Of a stretch of 64,000 nucleotides of DNA, positions 24,721-36,813 are shown piece after piece. The translations under genes and the position numbers were made by a program. Below the pieces are notes generated by a model that searched no databases, was not told the DNA's origin, and worked only from the letters and a program-made list of their open reading frames with translations. The stretch covers positions 404,315 to 468,314 of the forward strand of contig JAKLGU010000001.1 of assembly GCA_022710485.1 (NCBI GenBank), given 5' to 3'. Position 1 is the first letter of the stretch. Each line of letters starts with the position of its first letter. This DNA comes from Gemmatimonadota bacterium (GTDB lineage Bacteria > Gemmatimonadota > Gemmatimonadetes > Gemmatimonadales > GWC2-71-9).

Positions 24721-26156
24721 CTGACGACCGCTGGCGCTCGCCGCTCGGCTCCCGCTACGCCTCGCCTGCCATGCAGCGGCTCTGGGGCGAACCGCACCGG
24801 ATCGGACTCTGGCGGCGCGTCTGGCTGTCGCTTGCGGAATCGGAGCGCGAGCTCGGCCTCGACATCCCCGAGGCCGCCCTCGCCGAGATGCGCGCCCACC
24901 TCGACGACGCCGACCTGGCCACCGCGGCCGAGTACGAGCGCCGATTCCGGCACGACGTCATGGCGCACGTGCACCACTTCGGCGACCAGGCCCCCACCGC
25001 CCGGCCGTTCCTCCACCTCGGCGCCACCAGCGCCTTCGTGACGGATAACGCCGACCTGCTCGTCATGCGCGCCGGGCTCCGGCTCATCCTCGGACGGCTG
25101 CTCAAGGTGCTGGACGCCCTGGGCGCCTTCGCGGAGCGGCACGCCGGGGAGCCCTGCCTCGCCTACACGCACTTCCAGCCCGCCCAGCTCACCACCGTGG
25201 GCAAGCGGGCCACGCTCTGGATGCAGGATTTCGCGGCGGACGTCGAGGAGACCTGCCATCGCATCGACACGATGAAGCTGCGCGGGTGCAAGGGAACCAC
25301 CGGCACGCAGGCCTCGTTCCTCGAGCTGTTCCGCGGCGACCACGCGAAGGTCCGCGAACTTGACCGCCTTGTGGCGGAGCGGCTCGGGTTTTCGCAAACC
25401 TGGGCCGTCACGGGGCAGACCTACACGCGGAAGGCCGACAGCGCGGTGCTCGACCTGCTGTCCGGCGTGGCGCAGTCGGCGTCCAAGATGGCTGGCGACC
25501 TCCGGCTCCTGCAGCACGAGGGCGAGCTCCTCGAGCCGTTCGAGTCGGAACAGATCGGCTCCAGCGCCATGGCCTACAAGCGGAACCCGATGCGCGCCGA
25601 GCGGATCAACGGCCTCGCGCGGTTCGTCATGTCGCTGCAGGCCAACACCGCGCAGACCGCCGCCAGCCAATGGCTGGAGCGCACCCTCGACGACAGCGCC
25701 AACCGCCGGCTCACCCTCCCCGAGGCGTTCCTCGCCACTGACGCGGTGCTGATCCTGGTCGAGAACATCGCCGACGGGATCGAGGTCCGGCCTGAGGTCA
25801 TCCGGCGGCATGTGGCGGTGCAGATGCCCTTCATGGCCACCGAGCGGTGGCTGATGCTCGGCGTCTCCGCCGGCGGCGACCGCCAGGCGCTGCACGAGGT
25901 GGTGCGCCGGCACAGCCTGGCCGTAGCGGAGGCCGTGGCCCGCGGGGAGGCCAACGACCTCATGGAGCGCCTCGGCGCCGACCCCGCGTTCGGCAAGCTC
26001 CCGGCGGGGGCGCTGAAAGCCGAACTCGATCCCTCCAGGTACACCGGACGGGCCCGCGAACAGGTGGCGGAGTTCCTGGGCGAGTACGCCCGGCCGCTCG
26101 CCGCCCGCGCCCGGCCCCTGGCCGTGACCCCTGACGCCGCCGAGGTACGGGTATGA
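24717..26156 (+). CDS. purB: Adenylosuccinate lyase
   Basis: The 479-residue fumarase-superfamily enzyme acts twice in purine synthesis: SAICAR to AICAR plus fumarate, and adenylosuccinate to AMP plus fumarate. The signature loop [16 protein letters not shown] is present. [14 protein letters not shown] carries a catalytic His and [16 protein letters not shown] is also conserved. The start ATG 24717 and the stop both overlap neighbours by four bases. The length and architecture are like the eukaryotic-type PurB branch of about 480 residues rather than the shorter Bacillus form. Confidence 0.95.
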   Translation: MTDDRWRSPLGSRYASPAMQRLWGEPHRIGLWRRVWLSLAESERELGLDIPEAALAEMRAHLDDADLATAAEYERRFRHDVMAHVHHFGDQAPTARPFLHLGATSAFVTDNADLLVMRAGLRLILGRLLKVLDALGAFAERHAGEPCLAYTHFQPAQLTTVGKRATLWMQDFAADVEETCHRIDTMKLRGCKGTTGTQASFLELFRGDHAKVRELDRLVAERLGFSQTWAVTGQTYTRKADSAVLDLLSGVAQSASKMAGDLRLLQHEGELLEPFESEQIGSSAMAYKRNPMRAERINGLARFVMSLQANTAQTAASQWLERTLDDSANRRLTLPEAFLATDAVLILVENIADGIEVRPEVIRRHVAVQMPFMATERWLMLGVSAGGDRQALHEVVRRHSLAVAEAVARGEANDLMERLGADPAFGKLPAGALKAELDPSRYTGRAREQVAEFLGEYARPLAARARPLAVTPDAAEVRV

Positions 26157-27073
26157 CTGTCATGTTCCGCAGCCAGCTGCCTCTCCCGCTGCTTCGCGTC
26201 GGCAAGGTCCGCGAGGTCTACGAGGCGGGTCCCGACCACCTCCTGCTCGTGGCGAGCGATCGTATCAGCGCCTTCGACGTGGTCATGGACGAGCCAATCC
26301 CGGAAAAGGGCCGGGTCCTCACCCAGGTGAGCGCGTTCTGGTTCGGGAAGCTCGCCGACGTCTTCCCGTCTCACTTCGTGTCCGCCAGCGCCGGCGACAT
26401 CATCCGGCGCCTCCCCGAGCTGGCCCCGCATCGCGCTGCGATCCGCGGGCGCTCGATGCTCGTCCGGCGGACGAACCCGGTGCCGTTCGAGTGCGTGGTG
26501 CGCGGCTACCTGTCCGGGTCGGCGTGGGCCGAGTACAAGAAGCACGGGACGCTGGCCGGCGAGCCGCTCCGGCCGGGCATGGTGGAGAGCGACCGGCTCG
26601 ACCCGCCGCTCTTCAGCCCCGCCACCAAGGCGGAGACGGGCCACGACGAGAACGTGACCTTCGCGACGATGGCAGCCGCGCTTGGCAATGCCGAAGCGAC
26701 GGCGCTGCGCGACGCGAGCTTCCGGATCTACGAGGCGGGACGGGCGCACGCCGCCGCGCGGGGGATCATCATCGCCGACACGAAGTTCGAGTTCGGCCGC
26801 GACCGAGACGGCACGCTGCGGCTGATTGACGAGGTGCTCACACCCGACTCCTCCCGCTTCTGGCCGGCGGACCGGTACCAGCCGGGGCGCGGCCAGCCGA
26901 GCTTCGACAAGCAGCCGCTGCGCGATTACCTGGCGGAGCTCAAGGCGAACGGCCGCTGGAACGGCGAGGCACCACCCCCGCCGCTCCCGCAGGAGGTGCT
27001 CGACACCACCAGCGCCCGGTACGTGGACGCCTACCAGCGGCTCACCGGCCACCCACTCCCAGAGGACGGCTGA
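26153..27073 (+). CDS. purC: SAICAR synthetase
   Basis: The 306-residue enzyme ligates CAIR with aspartate using ATP. Motifs are [65 protein letters not shown] and [15 protein letters not shown]. It is longer than the 235-residue E. coli form and like yeast Ade1. It overlaps purB (ATGA) and psd (TGATG). Confidence 0.96.
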   Translation: MTVMFRSQLPLPLLRVGKVREVYEAGPDHLLLVASDRISAFDVVMDEPIPEKGRVLTQVSAFWFGKLADVFPSHFVSASAGDIIRRLPELAPHRAAIRGRSMLVRRTNPVPFECVVRGYLSGSAWAEYKKHGTLAGEPLRPGMVESDRLDPPLFSPATKAETGHDENVTFATMAAALGNAEATALRDASFRIYEAGRAHAAARGIIIADTKFEFGRDRDGTLRLIDEVLTPDSSRFWPADRYQPGRGQPSFDKQPLRDYLAELKANGRWNGEAPPPPLPQEVLDTTSARYVDAYQRLTGHPLPEDG

Positions 27074-27699
27074 TGCGCATCGCACCCGAGGGGTGGCCGT
27101 TCATCGCCGCCTTCTGGATCCTGGAGTTCGGCTTCGTCTTCTTCGGCTTCACGACGGCCGCCATCGCGTGGCTGCCGGTGGCCGTCTGGGTCGTGGCGTT
27201 CTTCCGGGACCCGGTCCGGGTGGGCCCTCGGGGCGACAACCTCGTCATCGCGCCCGCCGACGGGCTGGTGGTCAGCGTCCGCAGCATCGACGAGCCCGAC
27301 TTCCACGGCGGCGAGGTGCAGCGCGTCTCGATCTTCATGAACGTCTTCAACGTGCACGTGAACCGGTACCCGGTGAACGGCACCATCGCGTACCGGAAGT
27401 ACACCCCGGGCGCGTTCGTGAACGCAGCAGCGGAAAAGGCCTCGATCGAGAATGAGCAGTCCTCGGTCGGCATCGTGGCGCCGCGCGGCAAGGTGCTGGT
27501 CCGGCAGATCGCCGGGCTGGTGGCCCGGCGCATCATCACCGACCACGGCGAGGGCACGGCGGTCCGGCAGGGGGAGCGGATGGGGCTGATCAGGTTCGGC
27601 TCGCGGGTGGACGTCTTTCTGCCGAAGGGAGCCACCATCCGGGTGGCCGAGGGCGAGCGGACCGTCGCCGGTGTCTCCATCATCGCGGAGTGGCCATGA
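27073..27699 (+). CDS. psd: Phosphatidylserine decarboxylase, short (archaeal-type) proenzyme
   Basis: This 208-residue pyruvoyl enzyme makes phosphatidylethanolamine. Two hydrophobic helices (about 8-45) anchor it in the inner membrane. Conserved segments are APADGLVVSV, SIFMNVFNVHVNRYPV and ARRI. Autocleavage between Gly and Ser in IRFGSRVDVFLP (about residue 177) forms the pyruvoyl group. The size matches the short Psd class. The next gene makes its substrate. Both phospholipid genes are embedded inside the purine operon by start-stop overlaps. Confidence 0.94.
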   Translation: MRIAPEGWPFIAAFWILEFGFVFFGFTTAAIAWLPVAVWVVAFFRDPVRVGPRGDNLVIAPADGLVVSVRSIDEPDFHGGEVQRVSIFMNVFNVHVNRYPVNGTIAYRKYTPGAFVNAAAEKASIENEQSSVGIVAPRGKVLVRQIAGLVARRIITDHGEGTAVRQGERMGLIRFGSRVDVFLPKGATIRVAEGERTVAGVSIIAEWP

Positions 27700-28541
27700 G
27701 CGACCAGGGTCCCACCACGCCCGCCCCGCCGCAGCGGCCGGGGCTCCGGCGCGCCATCGTCGTGATCCCGAGCGCGTTCACGCTGGCCAACCTCTTTTTC
27801 GGGATCTGGGCCATCGTGTACGCCGCTCAGGGCAACTTCAAGTGGGCGGGGTGGTTCATCGTGTTCGCCGGAGTGGCCGACATCCTCGACGGGCGGCTGG
27901 CGCGGATGTCGCACACCGGCACCCGCTTCGGCGCCGAGCTCGACTCCCTGGTGGACGTGATCTCCTTCGGCGTGGCGCCGGCCATGATCATGTACTTCCT
28001 GGAGTTCGCCGAGGCGGGCAAGTTCGCCTGGACCCTCTGCTTCATCTACATCGCGTCGGTGGCCGTGCGCCTGGCGCGGTACAACATCACCGCCGCGGGC
28101 TCCGACAAGCCAGGATGGTTCACCGGGCTCCCCTCCCCCGCGGCGGGGATGACGCTGGCCACCTACTTCGCGTTCAGCCAGACGGAGTGGTACCAGAAGT
28201 TCCCCGAGTATCTCGACCTCCAGCGGCAGGGGCTGACGTTCCTGATGCTCGCGCTCTCCGCGATGATGCTCAGCACGGTCAAGTACCCGCGCACACCGCG
28301 GATCGGCTTCCGGTCGCTGAGCGGGATCCTCGGCACCCTCATCACCATCGGCATCCTGGTCGGCGTGATCTTTGCGCCCTCCAACTTCCTGTTCCCCTTC
28401 GGCATCGGCTACCTCCTCTTCGGGATCGTCCGGAGCGCCATCATCGCGCTCTCCGAGCGGGCCGAGGACACCGCCGAAGCCCAGACGCTGCACGTGCGCG
28501 CGCATCGCGGGCACGATCGACCCGAGGACCCCACCCGATGA
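27696..28541 (+). CDS. pssA: CDP-diacylglycerol-serine O-phosphatidyltransferase
   Basis: The 281-residue inner-membrane enzyme makes phosphatidylserine from CDP-diacylglycerol and serine. The CDP-alcohol phosphotransferase motif DG-x2-AR-x8-G-x3-D-x3-D is perfect (DGRLARMSHTGTRFGAELD followed by SLVD). About eight hydrophobic segments follow, and the hydrophilic tail has no membrane span. ATG 27696 overlaps psd as ATGA. A GTG two codons earlier is also in frame. Confidence 0.94.
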   Translation: MSDQGPTTPAPPQRPGLRRAIVVIPSAFTLANLFFGIWAIVYAAQGNFKWAGWFIVFAGVADILDGRLARMSHTGTRFGAELDSLVDVISFGVAPAMIMYFLEFAEAGKFAWTLCFIYIASVAVRLARYNITAAGSDKPGWFTGLPSPAAGMTLATYFAFSQTEWYQKFPEYLDLQRQGLTFLMLALSAMMLSTVKYPRTPRIGFRSLSGILGTLITIGILVGVIFAPSNFLFPFGIGYLLFGIVRSAIIALSERAEDTAEAQTLHVRAHRGHDRPEDPTR

Positions 28542-28786
28542 CGTACCGCGTCCACATCCGTGTCGTGCCCCGCGCCGGGCTGCTCGACCCCCAGGGCCAG
28601 GCCGTGGAGCACGCGCTCGCCGTGCTCGGCTTCGAGGGCGCCGGCGACGTGCGCGTCGGCCGGGCCATCGAGCTCGCCATCGACGCCGCCAGCCCCGAGG
28701 CCGCGGAGGCCGCCGCGCGGAAGATGTGCGAGCGCCTCCTCGCCAACCCGGTGACCGAGGACTTCAGCCTGGCGGTGGAGGGCTGA
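28538..28786 (+). CDS. purS: FGAM synthase subunit PurS
   Basis: The 82-residue protein is the small bridging subunit of three-part formylglycinamidine ribonucleotide synthase. It carries YRVHIRVVPRAGLLDPQG, AVEHALAVLGFEGAGDVRVG and ANPVTEDFSL, the usual PurS pattern. Its presence with purQ and a purL of 767 residues shows that this organism uses the Bacillus-type PurSQL complex, not the single large PurL. It overlaps pssA by ATGA and purQ by TGATG. Confidence 0.95.
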   Translation: MTYRVHIRVVPRAGLLDPQGQAVEHALAVLGFEGAGDVRVGRAIELAIDAASPEAAEAAARKMCERLLANPVTEDFSLAVEG

Positions 28787-29478
28787 TGGTGCGCGTCGCG
28801 GTCGTCCGGTTCCCCGGCAGCAACTGTGACTGGGACGCCTACCATGCGGCGGAGAACGCCGGCGCGGAGGCGCGGTTCGTCTGGCACCGGGACACCGACC
28901 TCCAGCAGGCCGACGTCGTGATCCTGCCCGGCGGGTTCAGCTACGGCGACTACCTCCGCTCCGGCGCCATCGCGCGGTTCAGCCCCGTCATGCAGGCGGT
29001 GCAGAAGCACGCGGCCGCCGGCGGCGCGGTGCTCGGCATCTGCAACGGCTTCCAGATCCTCTGCGAAGCGCACCTGCTGCCGGGCGCCCTCGTCCGGAAC
29101 GACCGGCTGACCTTCGTGTCGCGTCCGGTCTGGGTTCGGGTGGAGCGGACCGACACCTTCTGCACCAGCGCCTATGCGCGGGACACCGAGATGCGGATTC
29201 CCGTGGCGCACGGCGACGGCTGCTACGTGGCGGACGACGATACCCTGCGGCTCCTCGAGGCCGAGGGGCGGGTCGTCCTGCGGTACACCAGGGGGGAAAA
29301 CCCCAACGGCTCCGTGGCGGACATCGCCGGCGTGTCGAACGCCGCCGGCAACATTGTCGGCTTCATGCCCCACCCCGAGCGTTACGCCGACCCCCTGACG
29401 GGGAGCGACGTCGGCGCCGGCTTTTTCCGTTCCATTGCAGGGTGGATCCCCGGCGGGGCCACCCGTTCCATCCCCTGA
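28786..29478 (+). CDS. purQ: FGAM synthase glutaminase subunit PurQ
   Basis: The 230-residue class I glutamine amidotransferase supplies ammonia to PurL. The nucleophile Cys is in LGICNGFQIL, and the His-Glu pair in FMPHPERYAD. VRFPGSNCDWD and LPGGFSYGDYLRSG are also family features. The length is normal. A 14-base gap, the largest in this operon, separates it from the zinc-ribbon gene. Confidence 0.96.
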   Translation: MVRVAVVRFPGSNCDWDAYHAAENAGAEARFVWHRDTDLQQADVVILPGGFSYGDYLRSGAIARFSPVMQAVQKHAAAGGAVLGICNGFQILCEAHLLPGALVRNDRLTFVSRPVWVRVERTDTFCTSAYARDTEMRIPVAHGDGCYVADDDTLRLLEAEGRVVLRYTRGENPNGSVADIAGVSNAAGNIVGFMPHPERYADPLTGSDVGAGFFRSIAGWIPGGATRSIP

Positions 29479-29492
29479 CGGAGTCTGACCGT

Positions 29493-29822
29493 ATGTCGAC
29501 CAACAAGCCGAGCAAGTCCGAAGACGAGTACTTCGCGAAGGAGGAGGCCGAACTCCTCAAGGCGCAGCGGCTCCGGGCCAAGGAAGCGGCCGAGGCCGCG
29601 GCGCGCCAGGTGCATTTCATGAAGTGCCCGAAGGACGGGCACGACCTGGTGCACGAGGAGTTCCAGGGCGTGACGGTGGACCGGTGCCTCCACTGCCAAG
29701 GCATTTTCCTCGACGCCGACGAGATCGCGGCGGTGGTGGCCAAGAACGACCCCACCCTGCTCGGTCGGGTCGTGCGCGACATCTCCGCGGCCCTGCGCGG
29801 GCCCCGTCCGGAGTCGAAATGA
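29493..29822 (+). CDS. Small zinc-ribbon (zf-TFIIB-like) protein
   Basis: The 109-residue protein is charged and helical at the N-terminus (about 1-40, Lys/Glu/Ala-rich coiled coil). A zinc ribbon is formed by CPKDGH and [14 protein letters not shown], the pattern of zf-TFIIB-type small proteins. No enzymatic motif is seen. It lies between purQ and purL and overlaps purL as ATGA, so its dose is tied to FGAM synthase. Its function is unknown. Confidence 0.75.
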   Translation: MSTNKPSKSEDEYFAKEEAELLKAQRLRAKEAAEAAARQVHFMKCPKDGHDLVHEEFQGVTVDRCLHCQGIFLDADEIAAVVAKNDPTLLGRVVRDISAALRGPRPESK

Positions 29823-32122
29823 CCGCAGCCGCACCGGTCACGCGCGCCGCCTCCTTTCCCGGAGAGCGGCCGGTGACGCCCGAGGTGGTCCGGGAGCACA
29901 ACCTGACCCCCTCGGAGTTCGACCGCATCGTGGCGATGCTCGGCCGGACGCCGACGCTCACCGAGCTCGGGGTATTCTCTGCGCTCTGGTCCGAGCACTG
30001 CTCCTACAAGCATTCGAAGCCGGTGCTCAAGCGCTTCCCGACCACCGGCCCGCAGGTCGTGCAGGGACCCGGTGAGAACGCCGGCGTGCTGCGCCTTCCC
30101 AACGGCTGGGCCGTCGCCTTCAAGATCGAGTCGCACAACCACCCCTCGGCGGTGGAGCCGTACCAGGGCGCGGCCACCGGCGTGGGGGGCATCCTCCGCG
30201 ATGTCTTCACCATGGGCGCGCGTCCCGTAGCGGTGCTCAACAGTCTCCGCTTTGGCCCGCTGAGCGAGCCGCGCAACCGGTACCTCTTCGCCGGCGTGGT
30301 GCGCGGCGTGGGCGATTACGGCAACTGCATCGGCGTGCCCACGCTCGGCGGCGAGGTCGGTTTCGCCGACGGGTACTCCGGCAATCCCCTCGTCAACGCC
30401 ATGTGCGTGGGCATCCTGCGGGAGTCCGACCTCGCCACGGCGCGGGCGCACGGCGTCGGCAACGTCCTCCTCAACGTCGGCGCCAAGACGGGCCGCGACG
30501 GCATCCACGGCGCCAGCTTCGCCTCCGAGGAGCTCTCGGAGAAGAGCGAGGCCCGCCGCCCGCAGGTGCAGGTCGGCGACCCGTTCACCGAGAAGCTCCT
30601 CCTCGAGGCTAGTCTGGAGCTGATCACCTCCAAGCTCATCGTGGCCATCCAGGACATGGGGGCGGCGGGACTCACGAGCTCCAGCGCCGAGATGGCGGCG
30701 CGGGGCGGCGTCGGGGTCGAGATCGACACCGGTCTCGTCCCGACCCGCGAGGCGGGCATGACGCCGTACGAGATCCTGCTGTCGGAATCGCAGGAACGGA
30801 TGCTGGTGGTGGCCGAGCCGCGACAGGTGCCCGCCATCCAGGCGATCTGCCGGAAGTGGGAGCTGGACGCGACCGAGATCGGCCACGTGACCGACGACGG
30901 GCTCTTCCGCGTCCGACACAACGGGCTCACCGTGGCGGAGATTCCCGGCCAGCCATTGGTAGACGACTGCCCGATTTACACCCCCGAGGCGCGCGAGGCA
31001 CCCGCCGCCGCGGCCCGCCGGAAGGCCCGGCCCCACGGCCCCGCCCGCGTGGACGCGGACGCGGCGCTCGAGGCGCTGCTCGACACGCCGTCCATCGCCA
31101 GCAAGCGGTGGGTGTACGAACAGTACGACTCCACCGTGCAGGCCTCGACCGTCCTCGGCCCCGGCGGCGACGCCGGCGTCTTCCGGGTGGACGGCGAGGC
31201 CTTCGCGCTGGCGGTCAGCGTGGACTGCAACAACCGGCTGGTGGCGCTCGACCCCTACGAAGGGGGCAAGGCCACCGTGGCGGAGGCGGCCCGCAACGTC
31301 GCGTGCACCGGCGCCGAGCCGCTCGGCATCACCGACTGCCTGAATTTCGGGAACCCCGAGAAGCCGGAGGTGTTCTTCCAGTTCAAGGAAGCCTGTCGCG
31401 GCATCTCCGACGCCTGCGTGGCGTTCGGAACCCCGGTCACCGGCGGCAACGTGTCGTTCTACAACGAGAGCCCCACCGGCGCGGTGGACCCCACGCCGAC
31501 GGTCGGCATGGTCGGGCTGCTGCGTCGCGCGGAGGACCGCGTGCCCAGTCACTTCCGGGCCACCGGCGACCGGATCGTGATCGTCGGCGGCACGGCCGGG
31601 GCGCTCGGTGGATCCGCCTACTGGGCGGAGCTGTGCGGTTTTGTCGGAGGCGAAGCGCCGAAGGTGGACCTTGAGCACGAGGCGCGGCTCCAGCGGTTCC
31701 TGGTGGCCGCGGCCGCGGCTCGGCTCCTCCGGTCCGCCCACGACTGCTCCGAGGGTGGCCTGGCCGTGGCGCTCGCCGAGGCGGCCATCGGCGGGCCGTA
31801 TGCGGAGCGGGGCTTCGGCGCCATCGTGGACCTCCGCACCTACGCTCCGGACCTCACCGCCGCCCAGGCGTTGTATGGCGAGGACCACGGCCGGGTCGTC
31901 CTGAGCGTGGCGCCACCGGCTCTGCAGGGCCTCAAGGCGCTGCTCGCGCGGCACGGCCTGCGTGGGTACCTGGCGGGGGAGGTTCGCGCCCCCGGCGGCA
32001 GCCTGGACGTCGTGCTGCCCGGCAGTGTCCATCGGTGGCCGGTCGACCGGCTCCGTTCCGTGTACGACGACGCGATCCCGCGCCGGATGCGCGAGGTCGT
32101 CAGCGACCGAGCGGAGGCCTAG
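29819..32122 (+). CDS. purL: FGAM synthase large subunit PurL
   Basis: The 767-residue enzyme makes FGAM from FGAR, ATP and ammonia from PurQ. It is the small-PurL class with two AIR-synthase-like halves. Motifs are [58 protein letters not shown] and, in the second half, [19 protein letters not shown] and [17 protein letters not shown]. It needs PurS and PurQ, which are encoded just upstream. Confidence 0.97.
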   Translation: MTAAAPVTRAASFPGERPVTPEVVREHNLTPSEFDRIVAMLGRTPTLTELGVFSALWSEHCSYKHSKPVLKRFPTTGPQVVQGPGENAGVLRLPNGWAVAFKIESHNHPSAVEPYQGAATGVGGILRDVFTMGARPVAVLNSLRFGPLSEPRNRYLFAGVVRGVGDYGNCIGVPTLGGEVGFADGYSGNPLVNAMCVGILRESDLATARAHGVGNVLLNVGAKTGRDGIHGASFASEELSEKSEARRPQVQVGDPFTEKLLLEASLELITSKLIVAIQDMGAAGLTSSSAEMAARGGVGVEIDTGLVPTREAGMTPYEILLSESQERMLVVAEPRQVPAIQAICRKWELDATEIGHVTDDGLFRVRHNGLTVAEIPGQPLVDDCPIYTPEAREAPAAAARRKARPHGPARVDADAALEALLDTPSIASKRWVYEQYDSTVQASTVLGPGGDAGVFRVDGEAFALAVSVDCNNRLVALDPYEGGKATVAEAARNVACTGAEPLGITDCLNFGNPEKPEVFFQFKEACRGISDACVAFGTPVTGGNVSFYNESPTGAVDPTPTVGMVGLLRRAEDRVPSHFRATGDRIVIVGGTAGALGGSAYWAELCGFVGGEAPKVDLEHEARLQRFLVAAAAARLLRSAHDCSEGGLAVALAEAAIGGPYAERGFGAIVDLRTYAPDLTAAQALYGEDHGRVVLSVAPPALQGLKALLARHGLRGYLAGEVRAPGGSLDVVLPGSVHRWPVDRLRSVYDDAIPRRMREVVSDRAEA

Positions 32123-32125
32123 CCC

Positions 32126-33513
32126 ATGTGCGGAATCATCGGAGTGTCCGGCGTCCCCGACGCCGCCCGCGTGGCCTACCTCGGCCTCTACGCCTTGCAG
32201 CACCGTGGCCAGGAGAGCGCCGGGATCGTGGCCGTGACGCCGGACGGCGAGTCCCGGATCCGGGTCGGGATGGGCCTGGTCTCGGAGACCTTCGATGATG
32301 CGGAGCTCGAAAAGCTCCCGGGCGACGTGGCCGTCGGGCACACCCGGTACTCGACCACCGGAAGCACCGTCCTGGCCAACGCCCAGCCCTGTCTGGTCAA
32401 CTACCGCGCGGGGTCTCTCAGCGTGGCGCACAACGGCAACCTGACGAACGCCGCGGAAATCAAGCAGGCGCTGGTCGAGCGGGGCTCGATCTTCGCCTCG
32501 TCGAGCGACACCGAGGTGCTGGTCCACCTGATCGCCCGCTCCGAGGCGCCCGACGCCGAGATGCAGATCCGGTCGGCGCTGGAGCGGGTAGAGGGGGCCT
32601 ACAGCCTCGTCATCGGCGTCGGCCGCACGCTGTACGCGGTGGTGGACCCCCGCGGCTTCCGGCCGCTCGTGCTGGGCCGCATCGGCAAGGGCGTTGTCGC
32701 GGCGAGCGAGACCTGCGCGCTCGACCTGGTCGGTGCCACCTTCATCCGCGAGCTGCAGCCCGGTGAGTTCGTCCGCATCACCGACGGCGTCGTCGAGGAC
32801 CTCCAGCCGCTCCGCGCGCGCCCCGTCAGCCGCTGCGTCTTCGAGCTGATCTACTTCGCCCGGCCCGACAGCACCATCTTCGGCCAGTCGGTGGACCGGG
32901 TCCGGCGCGAGGCCGGCCGGCGGCTGGCGCTCGAGCACCCCGCCCCGGGCGCCGACGTCGTCTTCTCCGTGCCCGACAGCAGCAACGCCATGGCCCTCGG
33001 CTTCAGCGAGGCCTCCGGCATCAAGCTGGAGCACGGCCTGATCCGGAACCACTACGTGGGCCGCACCTTCATCCACCCCACGCAGGCGCTCCGGGTGGCC
33101 AAGGTCAAGATCAAGTTCAATCCGGTGCGCGGGGTCATCGAGGGCAAGAAGGTCGTGGTGGTGGACGACAGCCTCGTCCGCGGCACCACGAGCCGCGGCC
33201 TGGTCCAGATGATTCGCGCCGTCGGCGCCAAGGAAGTACACCTCCGGCTCGCGTCGCCCCCCATCACCGGCCCCTGCCACTACGGCATCGACACCCCGAC
33301 GCGCGAAGAGTTGATCGCGTCCACCCACTCGATGGACGAAATCCGCGACTACCTCGGCGTGGACAGCCTCGGCTACCTCAGCCTCGACGGCATGGTGGCG
33401 GCGGCCGGCGGCGGGCCCTTCTGCCACGCCTGTTTCTCCGGCGACTACCCGACCGCCGTGCCCGACGCGGTCGTCCAGATCACGCACGCGTCCCCCCTGA
33501 CCGCGAGCCGAGC

Positions 33514-33517
<4 letters not shown>
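32126..33517 (+). CDS. purF: Amidophosphoribosyltransferase
   Basis: The 463-residue enzyme performs the committed purine step, PRPP plus glutamine to phosphoribosylamine. Met1 is followed by the nucleophile Cys2 (MCGIIGVSG), exposed after Met removal. GLYALQHRGQESAG and GHTRYSTTGS are glutaminase motifs. VVVDDSLVRGTT is the PRPP loop. The usual N-terminal propeptide is absent. The gene follows purL after three bases. Confidence 0.97.
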
Positions 33518-36176
<2,659 letters not shown>

Positions 36177-36180
<4 letters not shown>

Positions 36181-36674
36181 TGACGACACCCCTGGTAGGC
36201 ATCGTGATGGGCAGCGCCTCGGACTGGCCGGTCATGCTGCACGCCGCCAACCGCCTGGCGGCCTTCGGCGTCCCCTGCGAGTCGCGGGTGATCTCCGCGC
36301 ACCGCAGCCCCGCGCTGGCGCACGAGTACGCGAGCACCGCCGAGAAGCGCGGCCTCACCTGCATCATCGCAGCGGCCGGCGGCGCCGCGCACCTGGCCGG
36401 CGTCATGGCGGCCGGCACCACGCTGCCGGTGCTCGGCGTGCCGATGCCGAGCCAGCATTTGCAGGGCATGGACTCGCTGCTGTCCACGGTGCAGATGCCG
36501 GCCGGCATCCCGGTCGCCACCTTCGCCATCGGCGATGCGGGGGCGCACAACGCCGCGCTCTTCGTGGTGGCGATGCTGGCCCGCACCGACAAGACGCTGG
36601 CCGACAAGCTGAAGGCGTTCCGGAAGGAGCAGGAAGAGAAGATCAAGAAAATCGACTTGGAAGGGCACATCTAG
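36177..36674 (+). CDS. purE: N5-CAIR mutase
   Basis: This 165-residue class I PurE rearranges N5-CAIR to CAIR. The signature [13 protein letters not shown] is at residues 8-20, followed by [16 protein letters not shown] and [18 protein letters not shown]. PurK, its usual partner, is not adjacent. ATG 36177 (ATGA overlap with ppdK) and ATG 36180 are both possible. This is the last gene of the 13-gene chain. The C-terminus is Lys/Glu-rich. Confidence 0.95.
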
Positions 36675-36675
36675 G

Positions 36676-36731
36676 CGGGGAAGCGGGGAAGCGGGGAAGC
36701 GGGGAAGCGGGGAAGCGGGGAAGCGGGGCAG
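36676..36731 (+). repeat. 8-bp tandem repeat after purE
   Basis: Six perfect copies of CGGGGAAG are followed by one CGGGGCAG. They start one base after the purE stop. The last variant is the same unit that recurs, on the minus strand, at the start of lysA (52141-52172). Confidence 0.9.
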
Positions 36732-36742
36732 GAATGAAAAGC

Positions 36743-36790
36743 ACCGGGGACCTCAGGGCAATGGCCCCGGGGTCCCCGGTCTTACTTTTG
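36743..36790. terminator. Bidirectional terminator, purine operon / arylsulfatase
   Basis: A 10-bp stem (36743-36752 with 36771-36780) with an inner GGGC/GCCC pairing is followed by CTTACTTTTG on the plus strand. On the minus strand the same stem is followed by GCTTTTCATT. It separates the convergent purE and arylsulfatase genes. Confidence 0.75.
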
Positions 36791-36813
36791 TGTGTTCGCG
36801 ATGGAACTGCTCG

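Noticed and set aside
29363..33487. A very long open frame on the minus strand opposite purL and purF (and similar ones opposite the 15.6-20.0, 33.4-36.2 and 55.3-59.1 kb genes).
   Set aside because: The opposite strand encodes well-known complete enzymes. The composition of these frames (Arg, His, Gly, Asp and Val heavy, no domains) is what G+C-rich codon bias produces on the complementary strand.
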